A stretch of 63,386 nt of DNA from Chloroflexus islandicus (GCF_001650695.1 NZ_LWQS01000048.1:1-63386), one strand, 5' to 3'; counted from the stretch's first letter, positions 18,033 to 27,781 are shown. Translations and numbers: made by a program. The notes: generated by a model not told the origin, from the sequence alone.

Positions 18033-19094
18033 TTACGCTCGTTGGGCGGGATTGGGCGAGGGGGACGGGCCATGCGCTGCACCCGGCGCTAATTCGGGTA
18101 CCCGCCTCGCTTCAATCGGGTGGTGCTGCCACCGATGTGCGAGTTGCACCAACGGTTGCAACAAGGGACTATGATATTCACAACGGGGAATAGTGTAGTC
18201 AGTTGTGGCAAAATTGCGTTTGTATTGCATCACACCTGCAATACCAGCGCTGGTATTGAAGTCAAAGTAACGTAATCCTCGCTCGATCGCATCGCGGATG
18301 ATTTCAACATCAAGCACAAACAACGCGCGCCGCGCCAGCGCCGCACGGGTTGCAGTGCCATGCCAGAGGGTCACGTGCTGATTCCAATAGAAAGCCAGCC
18401 GCCCACCTACAACCTGACCATCGAGTTCGACCACCCACAACGTTATCTCGTGCGGGTATGCCTGCGCGAAGGTAAACATCTGCGCAAAAAATGACCACGG
18501 ATAGCCGTAAGTCTCATCTTCCCCCCAGCGATTAACGGCGTCGCGGTAGGCAGCGTAATAAGCTTGCCAATCGGCAATGGTGTGGGCGCGGCGTATGCGG
18601 GCGTCTTCGCGCAGGCCGCGCCGGTAATTGCCGCGCGCGTTGCGTGAAAAACGATCGAATAACGTCTCAAAATCGCTGTCGAGCTGAATAATATGCGCAA
18701 TCTCGTCGCCAATGCGATAGGTGCGGTCGATCGTTTCCGGCGGCGCTAGCGGGTTGGCCAAATAGGCGAAACTGGTCACATTCCAGCGATAAGCTAGCCG
18801 ATAAATACGAGTCGCTTCGGCGGCAGTGAGCGGGCCATCGGCGATAATACCGCCATAACAGCCTTCAAAGGTCGAGAGCAATGCCGTACACAGTCCGCTG
18901 TGACGCACTTCCAGCAGTGGCAATATGACACGGACGCCGCTTGGCAAGAATACGGCAATGGTGCGATCACGCACGGCGGGAATAGCTGTGCAGGCAATCT
19001 CTGTCCAGCGCGGGGTGTGGAAGAAGGTGGCATACGGACAAGCACGGGCAACTTCCCACCAGAGCTGGCGGCTAACGGCAGTAATGGCGCGCAT
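18033..19094 (-). CDS. FemAB-like/GNAT-fold acyltransferase, copy 1
   Basis: 353 aa from the ATG at 19094; a longer ORF to 19226 has no family sequence. The C-terminal half carries the GNAT/FemAB-type signature: W-V-V-E-L-D-G-Q-V-V-G-G-R-L-A-F-Y-W-N, G-L-R-Y-F-D-F-N-T-S-A-G and Q-Y-K-R-N-F. Relatives add amino acids to peptidoglycan bridges or acylate exopolysaccharide and lipid precursors. The acceptor is unknown. It is strongly similar, nearly colinear, to the next gene downstream of it, so the pair arose by tandem duplication. Confidence 0.75.
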   Translation of the reverse strand: MRAITAVSRQLWWEVARACPYATFFHTPRWTEIACTAIPAVRDRTIAVFLPSGVRVILPLLEVRHSGLCTALLSTFEGCYGGIIADGPLTAAEATRIYRLAYRWNVTSFAYLANPLAPPETIDRTYRIGDEIAHIIQLDSDFETLFDRFSRNARGNYRRGLREDARIRRAHTIADWQAYYAAYRDAVNRWGEDETYGYPWSFFAQMFTFAQAYPHEITLWVVELDGQVVGGRLAFYWNQHVTLWHGTATRAALARRALFVLDVEIIRDAIERGLRYFDFNTSAGIAGVMQYKRNFATTDYTIPRCEYHSPLLQPLVQLAHRWQHHPIEARRVPELAPGAAHGPSPSPNPAQRA

Positions 19095-19292
19095 CGTGGT
19101 GTCCCTTGCTTGATAACAACCATACGTGTGGTGTATGCAACACGATACTGTCTTGGTTATAAAACCAGAAGATGAAAAGTTAGGTGACAACCGGTGCGCT
19201 AAACTTAACAGCTTTGTCAGCCGCAATGGCGGGAAAGGATAGTGGGAGGAAGAGGCGAAAGCACTATCATGAAGGGTTGCGCAACGGAACCC

Positions 19293-20327
19293 TTACGAAT
19301 CGGCAGCGAGCATCGAGCTGGAGGGTGCTAATTCACGCTCGGTATCGGGTGGACGGCGGCGGAGCTGGTTGCGTAAGGCGATCACCGGCTTCAGCAGAGG
19401 ACTGCGATAGCAGCAACGAGCAATCACATGATCGGTGGTGGCAAAATTACGCTTGTACTGCATCACCCCGGCGATACCGGCGCTGGTATTGAGGTCGTAA
19501 TAGCGGAACCCGCGCGCTGCGGCGTCACGCGCAATCTCGATATCGAGCACGACCATTGCCCGCCGTTTGAGCGCCTCGCGCGTTACGGCGCCGTGCCACG
19601 CAGTGATGTGCTGGTTCCAGTAGAAGGCTAAGGTCCCTCCGACCACGGCGCCATCGAGTTCGACGACCCAAAGCGCCATCTCTGCGGGGTAGCGCTGCTC
19701 GAAGGCGAAGACGTGGGTGAAAAATTCCCACGAATAGCCATAGTTGTCATCTTCACCCCACCGCCGCACCGCATCGCGGTAGGCGCGGTAATAGGCAGCG
19801 TAGTCATCGGGTGATGCTGCCCGCCGGATGCGCACTCCTTCACGTAGACCGCGCCGATAATTGGTGCGAGTGCTCTTGTCGAAGCGGTTGAAGATTGTCT
19901 CAAAATCGCGTTCGAGATGGAGGACATGGGCAATTTCATCACCAAAACGATACGTCGTGTCGATCGTTTCTGGTGGGGCGATTGGATTGGCAAGGTAATA
20001 GAAGTTGCTGATATTCCAGCGGTAAGCTTGCCGATAAATGCGAGTAACGTCACGGCGGCTGAGCGGCCCATCGGCGATGATGCCGCCGTAACAGCCTTCA
20101 AAGGTTGACATCAAGGCAGCAAAAGGGCCGTGACGCCGGATTTCGAGCAGCGGCAGCACGGCACGCACACCGTTGGGCAGGATCGCCGCAATGGTGCGAT
20201 CGAGGACGGTGCTGTTCACACGGCAGGCTAGCTCCGTCCAGCGTGGGGTGTGGAAGAAGGTGGCATACGGGCAAGCGTGGGCAACCTCCCACCAGAGTTG
20301 TTGATCGACCGGTTGGATGATTTGCAC
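19293..20327 (-). CDS. FemAB-like/GNAT-fold acyltransferase, copy 2
   Basis: 344 aa with a GTG start after GAAGGAA. Paralogue of the 18033 gene: both begin Q-L-W-W-E-V-A-x-A-C-P-Y-A-T-F-F-H-T-P-R-W-T-E and share T-F-E-G-C-Y-G-G-I-I-A-D-G-P-L, G-D-E-I-A-H and A-G-V-M-Q-Y-K-R-N-F-A-T-T-D. They diverge mainly at the C-terminus, where this copy ends Arg/Pro-rich. The 198-nt gap between them contains no visible signal beyond a weak Shine-Dalgarno sequence. Confidence 0.75.
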   Translation of the reverse strand: MQIIQPVDQQLWWEVAHACPYATFFHTPRWTELACRVNSTVLDRTIAAILPNGVRAVLPLLEIRRHGPFAALMSTFEGCYGGIIADGPLSRRDVTRIYRQAYRWNISNFYYLANPIAPPETIDTTYRFGDEIAHVLHLERDFETIFNRFDKSTRTNYRRGLREGVRIRRAASPDDYAAYYRAYRDAVRRWGEDDNYGYSWEFFTHVFAFEQRYPAEMALWVVELDGAVVGGTLAFYWNQHITAWHGAVTREALKRRAMVVLDIEIARDAAARGFRYYDLNTSAGIAGVMQYKRNFATTDHVIARCCYRSPLLKPVIALRNQLRRRPPDTERELAPSSSMLAADS

Positions 20328-20452
20328 CTTGCGTTCCTTCTCGGTAGGCGTGCGTTCGCTGCTATCGTGTTGTTTGTAACATACGATGCTCAGTCGTGAG
20401 CAGGGAAATATTCCCTTGTTATGATGACAGTGTTGTTATTGAGACTTTACCG

Positions 20453-20492
20453 TGTAAAACAAAACGGTTCTCCCCCAAGGGGAGAACCGTTT
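20453..20492 (-). terminator. Intrinsic terminator of the sigma-factor gene
   Basis: On the minus strand AAACGGTTCTCC, 7-nt loop, GGAGAACCGTTT, followed by TGTTTTA. 12-bp perfect stem about 20 nt after the stop codon. Confidence 0.85.
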
Positions 20493-20510
20493 GATCATCA
20501 AGGACTAGAT

Positions 20511-21458
20511 TTACGGCAAGGTCTCGTTGACATACCCTTGCAACTGTGGATGCAAGGACGGATCGCGCAGCTTGCGCAGCGCCTCGTGCTCTAACTGGCG
20601 TACCCGTTCGCGGGTGAGGCGCAGGCGCTGGCCGATCTGTTCGAGGGTGTGCATTGGCTCGCCGTCGAGGCCGTAGCGCAGGCGCAAGATGTTGCGCTCG
20701 CGCGGCGAGAGCTGGCTCAGCGCGGCTTGCACATCGGCCTGCAACATGCTCTCGCTCACCTCTTCAAAGGGGGTGGGTTGGAGCGGATCGGTCAAGATTT
20801 CGGCGAGTGCGCCGCCGCCGTCTTCCGTATGCGCTTCATCAAGCGACGCCGGCGTCATCCCGGCCTGTTCGGCCCGCTCGACCTGTTCGATGGTTAGGCC
20901 GGCGGCATTGGCCAGCTCTTCCAGCGTCGGTTCACGGTCAAGCTGTTGGGCCAACTCTTGTCGCAGCCGCGACAGCCGGCTCAGCCGTTCACCTAAATGC
21001 ACCGGCAAGCGCACGGTGCGGCTGTGGTCGGCAATCGCGCGCCCGATGCTCTGCCGGATCCAGTAGGTGGCATAGGTCGAGAACTTCAGACCGCGGCTGG
21101 CGTCAAATTTATCGACCGCGCGCATGAGGCCGACACTGCCTTCTTGAATCAGATCGAGCAAGGCCAGACCGTGGCCCTGATAGCGGCGGGCAATGCTCAC
21201 TACTAGTCGCAGGTTAGAGTTAATCAGTTGGGCGCGAGCTTGCTCGCCGGCGGCGACCTGCGCTGCCAGCCGTTGCTTTTCGGTAAGCGGGAGCAAGGGC
21301 TCATTGGCCAGCCGCTCGGCGGCCCGCCGGCCCTGCGCGATTGCGTTGGCCAGTTGCTGTTCCTGCTCAAACGTCAGCAGTGGCTCGGCGCCGATCTCGT
21401 TCAGATACAGCACAATCGTATCCGATGCGCTGCGACCAATCGTGGTTGGGTTGCTCAT
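20511..21458 (-). CDS. Sigma-70 family RNA polymerase sigma factor (RpoD-like, group 1/2)
   Basis: 315 aa. Regions 1.2 to 4.2 are present: D-T-I-V-L-Y-L-N-E-I-G (1.2), N-L-R-L-V-V-S-I-A-R-R-Y-Q-G-H-G-L-A-L-L-D-L-I-Q-E-G (2.1-2.2), K-F-S-T-Y-A-T-Y-W-I-R-Q-S-I (2.3-2.4), region 3, and R-E-R-N-I-L-R-L-R-Y-G-L with a helix-turn-helix ending R-E-R-V-R-Q-L-E. Region 1.1 is missing. The short form fits a group 2 (alternative, RpoD-like) factor, or the compact primary factor of this lineage. The GAGGCGCAAT just before the ATG includes a usable Shine-Dalgarno sequence. Confidence 0.92.
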   Translation of the reverse strand: MSNPTTIGRSASDTIVLYLNEIGAEPLLTFEQEQQLANAIAQGRRAAERLANEPLLPLTEKQRLAAQVAAGEQARAQLINSNLRLVVSIARRYQGHGLALLDLIQEGSVGLMRAVDKFDASRGLKFSTYATYWIRQSIGRAIADHSRTVRLPVHLGERLSRLSRLRQELAQQLDREPTLEELANAAGLTIEQVERAEQAGMTPASLDEAHTEDGGGALAEILTDPLQPTPFEEVSESMLQADVQAALSQLSPRERNILRLRYGLDGEPMHTLEQIGQRLRLTRERVRQLEHEALRKLRDPSLHPQLQGYVNETLP

Positions 21459-22890
21459 TGCGCCTCCTTATGCGCCGGTGAGACCGTCCGGCGCGTGCGA
21501 TGTGAACCGCCGAGGTTCATAGATGTAGACGCAGGTGATTGCCTCTGCGGTTCCCCGCGGTCACGTAAGTGTGGGCCGCGGAGGGTGCGGCGGGTGGGTG
21601 GCGCCGCGCTCTCTTGGGGCAGGCAGGTGGTGTGATGGGTAAGGGTGAAGATGCTAAACTGCCCGCCGGTTCCTAGTATCGGCGGGTAGCTTAAAGAGAA
21701 GGTTAAAGAAAAATGAGAGGCGGATGAGTATTTGCGGCGCTGCTCTAGCAGTTCCAGCGCAGAGGGGGTGAACCGATGATGACCTCTGCACCTTCAAGGG
21801 GCATACGAACGTAGATAAGGTGTGCTGATGTCATTGCGCGGGCGCGGCGACGTGTTCGGCTGTCATTGCGAGGGAGTGGCGGCCCCCAGCGTAGCGGGGC
21901 CGCCCGACCGAAGCAATCCCCCGCTGCAGCGCGAGCGAGTGCCTGAGCGTACCCCTTCCGCTGAAGGAGGAGATTGCTTCGGGGGCTGCGCCCCCTCGCA
22001 ATGACAGGCGGAAAGCGGGCGCTTGCTTGAGGGGCATTGTTTCAAGTATGCGGCAGTGAGACTGCCGCACTCCATAACCGCGGGGAGGGAAGCGGGCGCT
22101 TGCTTCGGGGGATTGTTTCCGAAGCAATGATAATTGAAGGGCAGACAGCATGTCTGAGCGCAGATATAGTTGATAGCTTTGTGATGCACCGGTGTGCCCT
22201 CACCCCCAGCCCCTCTCCCACTGGCGCGGGAGAGGGGAGCGCAGAGCTAAGCGTTGCGGTATCGCAAAGCGATCAACGGGTGTGACCGACCACATGTTCT
22301 TGTCCGCCCCTCAACCCCACTGGGTTCAAGAGCGGACAGCACATCTGGCCAGTACCCGGCCCTGAAGGGCCGGGCTAGGCTTACGAAGCCCGCTGCGCGG
22401 GCTGCTGGCCTGCTGGCCCTCACCCCCAGCCCCGCTCCCACTGGCGCGGGAGAGGGGAGGGTCGAGCTAAGCGTTGCGGTATCGCAAAGCGATCAACGGG
22501 TGTGACCGACCACATGTTCTTGTCCGCCCCTCAACCCCACTGGGTTCAAGAGCGGACAGCACATCTGGCCAGTACCCGGCCCTGAAGGGCCGGGCTAGGC
22601 TTACGAAGCCCGCTGCGCGGGCTGCTGGCCTGCTGGCCCTCACCCCCAGCCCCTCTCCCACTGGCGTGAGTTCAAGGGCGGACAGAACATCTGTCTAGCA
22701 CCCGGCCCTGAAGGGCCGGGCTAGGCTTACGAAGCCCGCTGCGCGGGCTGCTGGCCTGCTGGCCCTCACCCCCAGCCCCTCTCCCACTGGCGCGGGAGAG
22801 GGGAGGGTCGAGCTACGCTTTGAGGCGTTGCACAGCGATCAACAGTGGCGCTCGATCAAACGTCCTGCCAGCCCCTCAACGCTGCGTCCC
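21459..22890. repeat. 1.4-kb gene-free stretch: sigma promoter region, then repeat field with 220-bp tandem
   Basis: 21459-21820 has no gene; a CTGCCCGCC...GGCGGGTAG hairpin sits near 21659-21689. From 21828 repeats start. First come TGTCATTGCGAGG / GCAATGACAG inverted units (21828-22010). A composite GGGCAGACAGCATGTCTGAG...CCCTCACCCCC...GATCAACGGGTGTGACC unit follows. The segment 22200-22420 is repeated almost identically at 22420-22640 (period 220 bp), with a shortened third copy to about 22880. GGCCCTGAAGGGCCGGGC and GAAGCCCGCTGCGCGGGC hairpins are in each copy. Confidence 0.85.
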
Positions 22891-22896
22891 CCGCGC

Positions 22897-24738
22897 CTAC
22901 CGCTCGCTCATCGCTAGCTCGCGCCGCTTCTTCTCGCGCCGGCGATCGTCGGCGCTGAGCAGCTTCTTGCGGATGCGCCAACCCTTGGGTGTCACCTCGA
23001 CCAGCTCGTCGTCGCCGATATACTCGATCGCGTCGTCAAGCGAGAGCTGGCGCGGCGCGTCGAGCCGCACCGTCTCGGCGCCGCGGTTGTTGCGCATATT
23101 GGTGAGGTGCTTCTCTTTGCAGACGTTCACCTCAAGGTCGTTGTCGCGAATGTGTTGGCCGACCACCATGCCTTCGTAGACCTCTTGGCCGGGGGTGATG
23201 AAGAAGACGCCGCGGTCTTGCAAGGCGTGAATGGCATAAGTGGTGGCGACGCCGCCTTCGGCAGCGATCAGACTACCGTTAGCCCGCACCTCGATCTCGC
23301 CCGCGTATGGCTCGTAGCCGAAGAAGATGCTGTTCATGATCCCGGTGCCGCGGGTGGCGGTGAGGAAGAGCTGGCGGAAGCCGAGCAGGCCGCGCGTCGG
23401 CACGAGATAGACATAATGCACCGAGCCGTCTTCGCTGATGCGCATATCGCGCATCTGGCCCTGCCGCTTGCCGAGTAGTTCAACCACCACCCCCTGATAC
23501 TCGCTCGCCACCTCGATCTCGACCAGCTCCATGGGTTCGAGCCGGGTGCCGTCGGGGGCTTCGCGGAAGATCACTTCCGGCTTCGAGACCTGAAACTCAT
23601 AACCCTCGCGGCGCATGGTCTCGATCAGAATGCCGAGATGCAACTCGCCGCGCCCGGCGACGATAAACACATCGGGGCTATCGGTCTCTTCCACCCGCAA
23701 CGCCACGTCGCGCTCCATCTCTTGGAACAGGCGCTCGCGCAGTTTGCGCGAAGTGACGTAGGTACCCTCGCGCCCGGCGAAGGGGCTGGTGTTGACGCCG
23801 AAGGTCATACGGACAGTCGGCTCTTCGACCTTAATTGGCGGCAACGCTTCGGGGGCCAGCGCGTCGGCGATGGTATCGCCGATGGCAGCGTCGGCGATGC
23901 CGGCAATCGCGATAATATCGCCGGCCTGCGCCTGCTCGACCTCTTGCCGCTCTAGCCCGTTGTACACAAAAATCTGGCTGACTTTAGCCGGCGTGATCGC
24001 GCCGTCGCGCGCGATCCGCACCAACGGCTGACCTTTGCGGATAGTGCCGCGCACCAGCCGCCCGGTGAGGATCTTGCCTTTGTACTCGTCGTAGGTGCTG
24101 GTGGTGACGAGGAACTGCACCGGCCCCTCGACATCAACCGTGGGAGGCGGAATGCGGTCGAGAATGCACTCGAAGAGCGGTTCGAGCGAGTCGTGCAGCT
24201 TGAGCGGCGAGCGTCCGGCGTGACCGAGCAGGGCATTGGTGAAGATGGTGGCAAACTCGGCCTGCTCGTCGCTTGCGCCGAGATCAACAAACAGGTCAAA
24301 GGTCGCGTTGACGACGTGGTTGGGGCGGGCTTGCGGACGATCGATCTTGTTGACGACCACGATTGCCTGATGGCCGGCCTGCAACGCTTTGCGCAACACG
24401 AACTTGGTTTGCGGCATCGGGCCATCGACGGCGTCAACCAGCAGCAACACGCCATCAACCATGTTCATCACCCGCTCAACCTCGCCGCCGAAGTCGGCGT
24501 GGCCGGGGGTATCGACGATATTAATCTTGACGCCGCGGTAGGTGACGGCGGTATTCTTGGCGAGAATGGTAATGCCTCGCTCGCGTTCGAGGGCGTTGCT
24601 ATCGAGCACGCGCTCTTCCACTTGCTGGTTCTGGCGGAAGATGCGGCTCTGCTTGAGCATTGCGTCAACGAGCGTCGTCTTGCCGTGGTCAACGTGAGCG
24701 ATAATTGCGATGTTCCGTAGGTCGGTGCGCTGGATCAT
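22897..24738 (-). CDS. typA: TypA/BipA translational GTPase
   Basis: 613 aa, full length for the family. The G1 motif is in [12 protein letters not shown] (about 10-21). G3 is D-T-P-G-H-A-D-F and G4 N-K-I-D-R. EF-Tu-like domain II, EF-G-like domains (E-R-E-R-G-I-T-I switch [13 protein letters not shown]) and the BipA-specific C-terminal domain ([14 protein letters not shown]) follow. BipA binds 70S ribosomes at the A site and assists 50S assembly under stress or cold. Its leader carries a terminator-like hairpin (24773-24798) between an extended -10 promoter and the ATG. Confidence 0.96.
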   Translation of the reverse strand: MIQRTDLRNIAIIAHVDHGKTTLVDAMLKQSRIFRQNQQVEERVLDSNALERERGITILAKNTAVTYRGVKINIVDTPGHADFGGEVERVMNMVDGVLLLVDAVDGPMPQTKFVLRKALQAGHQAIVVVNKIDRPQARPNHVVNATFDLFVDLGASDEQAEFATIFTNALLGHAGRSPLKLHDSLEPLFECILDRIPPPTVDVEGPVQFLVTTSTYDEYKGKILTGRLVRGTIRKGQPLVRIARDGAITPAKVSQIFVYNGLERQEVEQAQAGDIIAIAGIADAAIGDTIADALAPEALPPIKVEEPTVRMTFGVNTSPFAGREGTYVTSRKLRERLFQEMERDVALRVEETDSPDVFIVAGRGELHLGILIETMRREGYEFQVSKPEVIFREAPDGTRLEPMELVEIEVASEYQGVVVELLGKRQGQMRDMRISEDGSVHYVYLVPTRGLLGFRQLFLTATRGTGIMNSIFFGYEPYAGEIEVRANGSLIAAEGGVATTYAIHALQDRGVFFITPGQEVYEGMVVGQHIRDNDLEVNVCKEKHLTNMRNNRGAETVRLDAPRQLSLDDAIEYIGDDELVEVTPKGWRIRKKLLSADDRRREKKRRELAMSER

Positions 24739-24772
24739 ACCTTTTCCGTAACGTGGGCCGCTGGGCGGCGTG

Positions 24773-24798
24773 AAAAACGCTCAGGCCGAACCTGAGCG
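24773..24798 (-). terminator. Attenuator-like terminator in the typA leader
   Basis: Minus strand: CGCTCAGG, loop ttcgg, CCTGAGCG, then TTTTT. It lies 35 nt before the typA ATG and downstream of a minus-strand extended -10 (TGCTATAAT, -10 at 24820-24815). It therefore sits inside the leader RNA, not after a gene. Confidence 0.6.
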
Positions 24799-24906
24799 CG
24801 ACAATGCTACCTCTATTATAGCATGGTTGCAAGGTTGGAATGCCTCAGCAAATACTTGGTATAATACCGTTATCAACGCTCTTTCAGCCTTAGAGGAGAC
24901 GAGATC

Positions 24907-25650
24907 GTGACTACCGGCCGCCGTCGCGCTGTGTTATTCGCGACTTGCATTGTTGATCAGCTCTACCCGACCGTCGGTTTGGCTGCGGCCGAGCTGTTGG
25001 AACAACAAGGCGTGACCGTCGAGGTTCCGCCTGATCTGTTATGTTGCGGTCAGATGGCGTTCAATGCCGGCTTTCGCGATGATGCTTACGCGGTGGCCGG
25101 GCGCACGCTAGAGGTGTTGCGCGGCAAGGGCGATGTAGTGATGCCGTCGGGATCGTGCGCGGCCATGATCCGCCACCTCTACCACGAGTTGTTTGCGCAC
25201 ACGCCCTTTGCCGATATGGCTGCTGACCTAGCCCATCGCACCTACGAACTCAGCGAGTATCTGGTCGATGTGTTAGGCGTGACCGACGTCGGCGCGCGCT
25301 TCAATGGCCGCATTACCTATCACGACGCCTGCCATGGCCTGCGCTTTCTCGGTCTCGGCGCGCAAGCGCGCGCGCTGCTGGGCCGGGTGCAGGGGGCGGA
25401 GGTGGTGCCGTTGCCGGGGTGCGATCAGTGTTGCGGGTTCGGCGGCTTGTTTGCGGTCAAGCAGCATACCATCTCGACCGCGATGCTCGACCGCAAGATC
25501 GAGGCGATTGCCTCAACTGACGCCGATCTGGTTGTGACTGGCGATGTGTCGTGTATGACCCAAATCGCCGGCGGGTTGTCGCGCCGCAATATGCCAACCC
25601 GTGCCCGCCATCTGGCCGAGGTGTTGGCCAATATGGTGGACGCGCGATAA
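24907..25650 (+). CDS. lutA: LutA/GlcF-like iron-sulfur oxidoreductase subunit
   Basis: 247 aa, GTG start after AGAGGAGA. Two cysteine-rich CCG domains are visible: D-L-L-C-C-G-Q-M-A-F near 44-53 and C-D-Q-C-C-G-F-G-G-L-F near 175-185, with S-G-S-C-A-A-M and D-V-S-C-M between and after. This is the (Fe-S) component of LutABC-type lactate (or related 2-hydroxyacid) oxidation complexes. A TATAAT (24860-24865) lies 42 nt upstream. The lutB gene follows after a 200-nt insert of palindromic repeats. Confidence 0.88.
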   Translation: MTTGRRRAVLFATCIVDQLYPTVGLAAAELLEQQGVTVEVPPDLLCCGQMAFNAGFRDDAYAVAGRTLEVLRGKGDVVMPSGSCAAMIRHLYHELFAHTPFADMAADLAHRTYELSEYLVDVLGVTDVGARFNGRITYHDACHGLRFLGLGAQARALLGRVQGAEVVPLPGCDQCCGFGGLFAVKQHTISTAMLDRKIEAIASTDADLVVTGDVSCMTQIAGGLSRRNMPTRARHLAEVLANMVDAR

Positions 25651-25859
25651 ATCTGCGGGAACGCACCAGTAGAGCCGCACGGCGGTGCGGCTCCGGCCAA
25701 TATGGTGAACGCCATAGATGTAGAGCCGCACGGCGGTGCGGCTCCGGCCCATCAGGTGAACGCCATAGGTGTCCAGCCGCACGGCAGTGCGGCTCCAAAC
25801 CGATAATCGCATGATAAATCAATCATGATGGATTGCTCTATCACCTAGAAATCACCGCT
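25651..25859. repeat. Tandem 51-bp unit: palindrome plus duplicated 3' end of lutA
   Basis: Three palindromes (25669-25693, 25720-25744, 25771-25796; core AGCCGCACGGCGGTGCGGCT) alternate with GGCCAATATGGTGAACGCC. That spacer copies the last codons of lutA (GGCCAATATGGTGGACGCG). The unit separates lutA from lutB. Confidence 0.9.
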
Positions 25860-27281
25860 ATGCCACAAACCATCGCCTTTTTCGACCGCGTTGACCACGC
25901 CCTGCACGATTCGTCGTTGCAGACGGCGCTGCACCGGGCAACGACACGCTTCATCGGCAACCGGGCCGGCGCGATCGGCGCGCTGAGCGATGCTGACCGG
26001 TTGCGCGATCAAGCCCGCGCCATCCGTGCCCACGCGCTGGCCCATCTCGATGAGCTGTTGCCGCAGTTGGCCGCCAATGTCGAAACGCGCGGCGGCCACG
26101 TGTGCTGGGCCAGCGATGGCGAGGAGGCTCGCCGCTATATCATCGAACTGGCCCGCGCGCGCGGAGTGCGCAGCATTGTCAAATCGAAGTCGATGGCTTC
26201 GGAAGAGATCCATCTTAACGAGGCGCTCGAAGAGGCTGGCTTCGAGGTGGTCGAGACCGATCTCGGCGAGTATATTATCCAGCTTGCCGGCGAAACGCCG
26301 TCGCACATTATTGCTCCCGCCATCCACAAAACCCGCGAGCAGGTGAGCGAGCTGTTCCAGCAGCACCTTGGCATGCCGCCGACCACCGAGGTGCCGCCGA
26401 TGATCCGCACGGCCCGGCAGGCGCTGCGCCAACGCTTCTTGCAGGCCGATATGGGCATCAGCGGGGTCAACTTTGGCGTGGCCGACAGCGGCGCGATTGT
26501 GATTGTCGAGAACGAAGGCAATGCGCGCCTCTCGACCACGGTGCCGCGCATCCACGTGGCGATTATGGGCATTGAGCGGATTGTGGCCCGCCTTGCCGAT
26601 CTGGGTGTGATGCTGCAAGTGCTGGCCCGTTCGGCCACTGGTCAGAAACTGAGCGTCTACACCAGCCTGATCAGCGGCCCGGCCCGGCCCGGCGAAGAAG
26701 ACGGCCCCGAAGAGTTTCACCTGATCTTGCTCGACAATGGCCGGTCGCGGATTTTAGGCGGCCACTACGCCGAATCGCTGCTCTGCATTCGCTGTGGCGC
26801 CTGTCTCAACGCTTGCCCGGTCTATCAGGCGATTGGCGGCCATGCCTACGGCGGCGTCTACTCCGGCCCGATTGGCGCTGTGCTCACCCCGCTGCTGCAA
26901 CCTGATCTGCCCGATGCTTACCTGTTGCCGCAAGCCAGCTCGCTCTGCGGCGCCTGCCAAGAGGTCTGCCCGGTGCGGATCGCCATTCCCGATCTGCTGC
27001 TGCGCCACCGGGCCGATGCGGTGAAGGCCGGCAAGTTCCATCCGGTCGAGAAGGCGGCGATTGCTAGTTATACCCTGACAATGACCCACCCGGCGATCTA
27101 CAATGCCGGCGGCAAAGCCGGCCGGTTCTTTAGCCGCATTCTGGCCCGCAGAGGTCGCTTCCGCCGCTTGCCGCCGCCGCTGCACTTGTGGACGAAACAG
27201 CGCGATTTTCCGGCCTTGCCGCCGAAATCGTTCCGTGAAATGTGGGCCGAACGGAAGAAACAACGCCAATCATCATCGTAG
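25860..27281 (+). CDS. lutB: LutB-like iron-sulfur protein of 2-hydroxyacid oxidation
   Basis: 473 aa from the ATG at 25860. The N-terminal LUD-type domain (V-K-S-K-S-M-A-S-E-E-I-H-L-N near 110-125, G-V-N-F-G-V-A-D-S-G-A-I-V near 200-212) is followed by two 4Fe-4S motifs, C-I-R-C-G-A-C-L-N-A-C-P near 312-323 and C-G-A-C-Q-E-V-C-P near 365-373. LutB together with LutA and LutC oxidises L-lactate to pyruvate in Bacillus; related trios may handle other 2-hydroxyacids. No clear Shine-Dalgarno sequence precedes the ATG. Confidence 0.92.
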   Translation: MPQTIAFFDRVDHALHDSSLQTALHRATTRFIGNRAGAIGALSDADRLRDQARAIRAHALAHLDELLPQLAANVETRGGHVCWASDGEEARRYIIELARARGVRSIVKSKSMASEEIHLNEALEEAGFEVVETDLGEYIIQLAGETPSHIIAPAIHKTREQVSELFQQHLGMPPTTEVPPMIRTARQALRQRFLQADMGISGVNFGVADSGAIVIVENEGNARLSTTVPRIHVAIMGIERIVARLADLGVMLQVLARSATGQKLSVYTSLISGPARPGEEDGPEEFHLILLDNGRSRILGGHYAESLLCIRCGACLNACPVYQAIGGHAYGGVYSGPIGAVLTPLLQPDLPDAYLLPQASSLCGACQEVCPVRIAIPDLLLRHRADAVKAGKFHPVEKAAIASYTLTMTHPAIYNAGGKAGRFFSRILARRGRFRRLPPPLHLWTKQRDFPALPPKSFREMWAERKKQRQSSS

Positions 27282-27328
27282 GGACAGATGTGTAAGGGCA
27301 GGTTTCACACCTGCTCCTCCTATCGACT

Positions 27329-27781
27329 ATGCGTATCACCATCCATGCCGAACGACCAGACACTCATGATGCGCTGGCGTTGATCGAAGAACTGGAAGCC
27401 GAACTGGCCCCGCTCTACCCGCCGGAAAGCCAGCACGGCTATAGCGTCGAGAAGCTCATTGCGCAAGGGGTCGCCTTTTTCGTCGTGCGGGTACACGGTG
27501 AGGCCGCTGGTTGCGGTGGCATCCAGCTTTACCCTGACTATGGCGAATTGAAGCGGATGTATGTGCGGCCAGCGTTTCGCGGGATGGGGCTGGCCCAACG
27601 GCTGATCGACCATCTGGCCGCGTATGCGCTGGCGCGCGAGTGCCGGCTGCTGCGGCTCGAAACCGGGACGTTGCAGCATGCGGCGATCCGCTGCTATGAA
27701 AAAGCTGGTTTTTACCAGATCGGCCCGTTCGGCGAGTATCCAAATGATCCGTTGTCGTTATTCTACGAACGGCGACTGTGA
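27329..27781 (+). CDS. GNAT-family N-acetyltransferase
   Basis: 150 aa. Motif A of the fold is evident: L-K-R-M-Y-V-R-P-A-F-R-G-M-G-L-A-Q-R-L-I (Q/R-x-x-G-x-G/A acetyl-CoA loop). C-Y-E-K-A-G-F is the C-terminal motif B. The acceptor is unknown. It is inserted between lutB and lutC with only 47 nt before it, so it is probably co-transcribed with the lut genes. Confidence 0.85.
   Translation: MRITIHAERPDTHDALALIEELEAELAPLYPPESQHGYSVEKLIAQGVAFFVVRVHGEAAGCGGIQLYPDYGELKRMYVRPAFRGMGLAQRLIDHLAAYALARECRLLRLETGTLQHAAIRCYEKAGFYQIGPFGEYPNDPLSLFYERRL

Noticed and set aside
21828-22010. Insertion sequence remnant
   Set aside because: Inverted CATTGCGAGG ends are present, but no transposase fragment in any frame and no clear target duplication.
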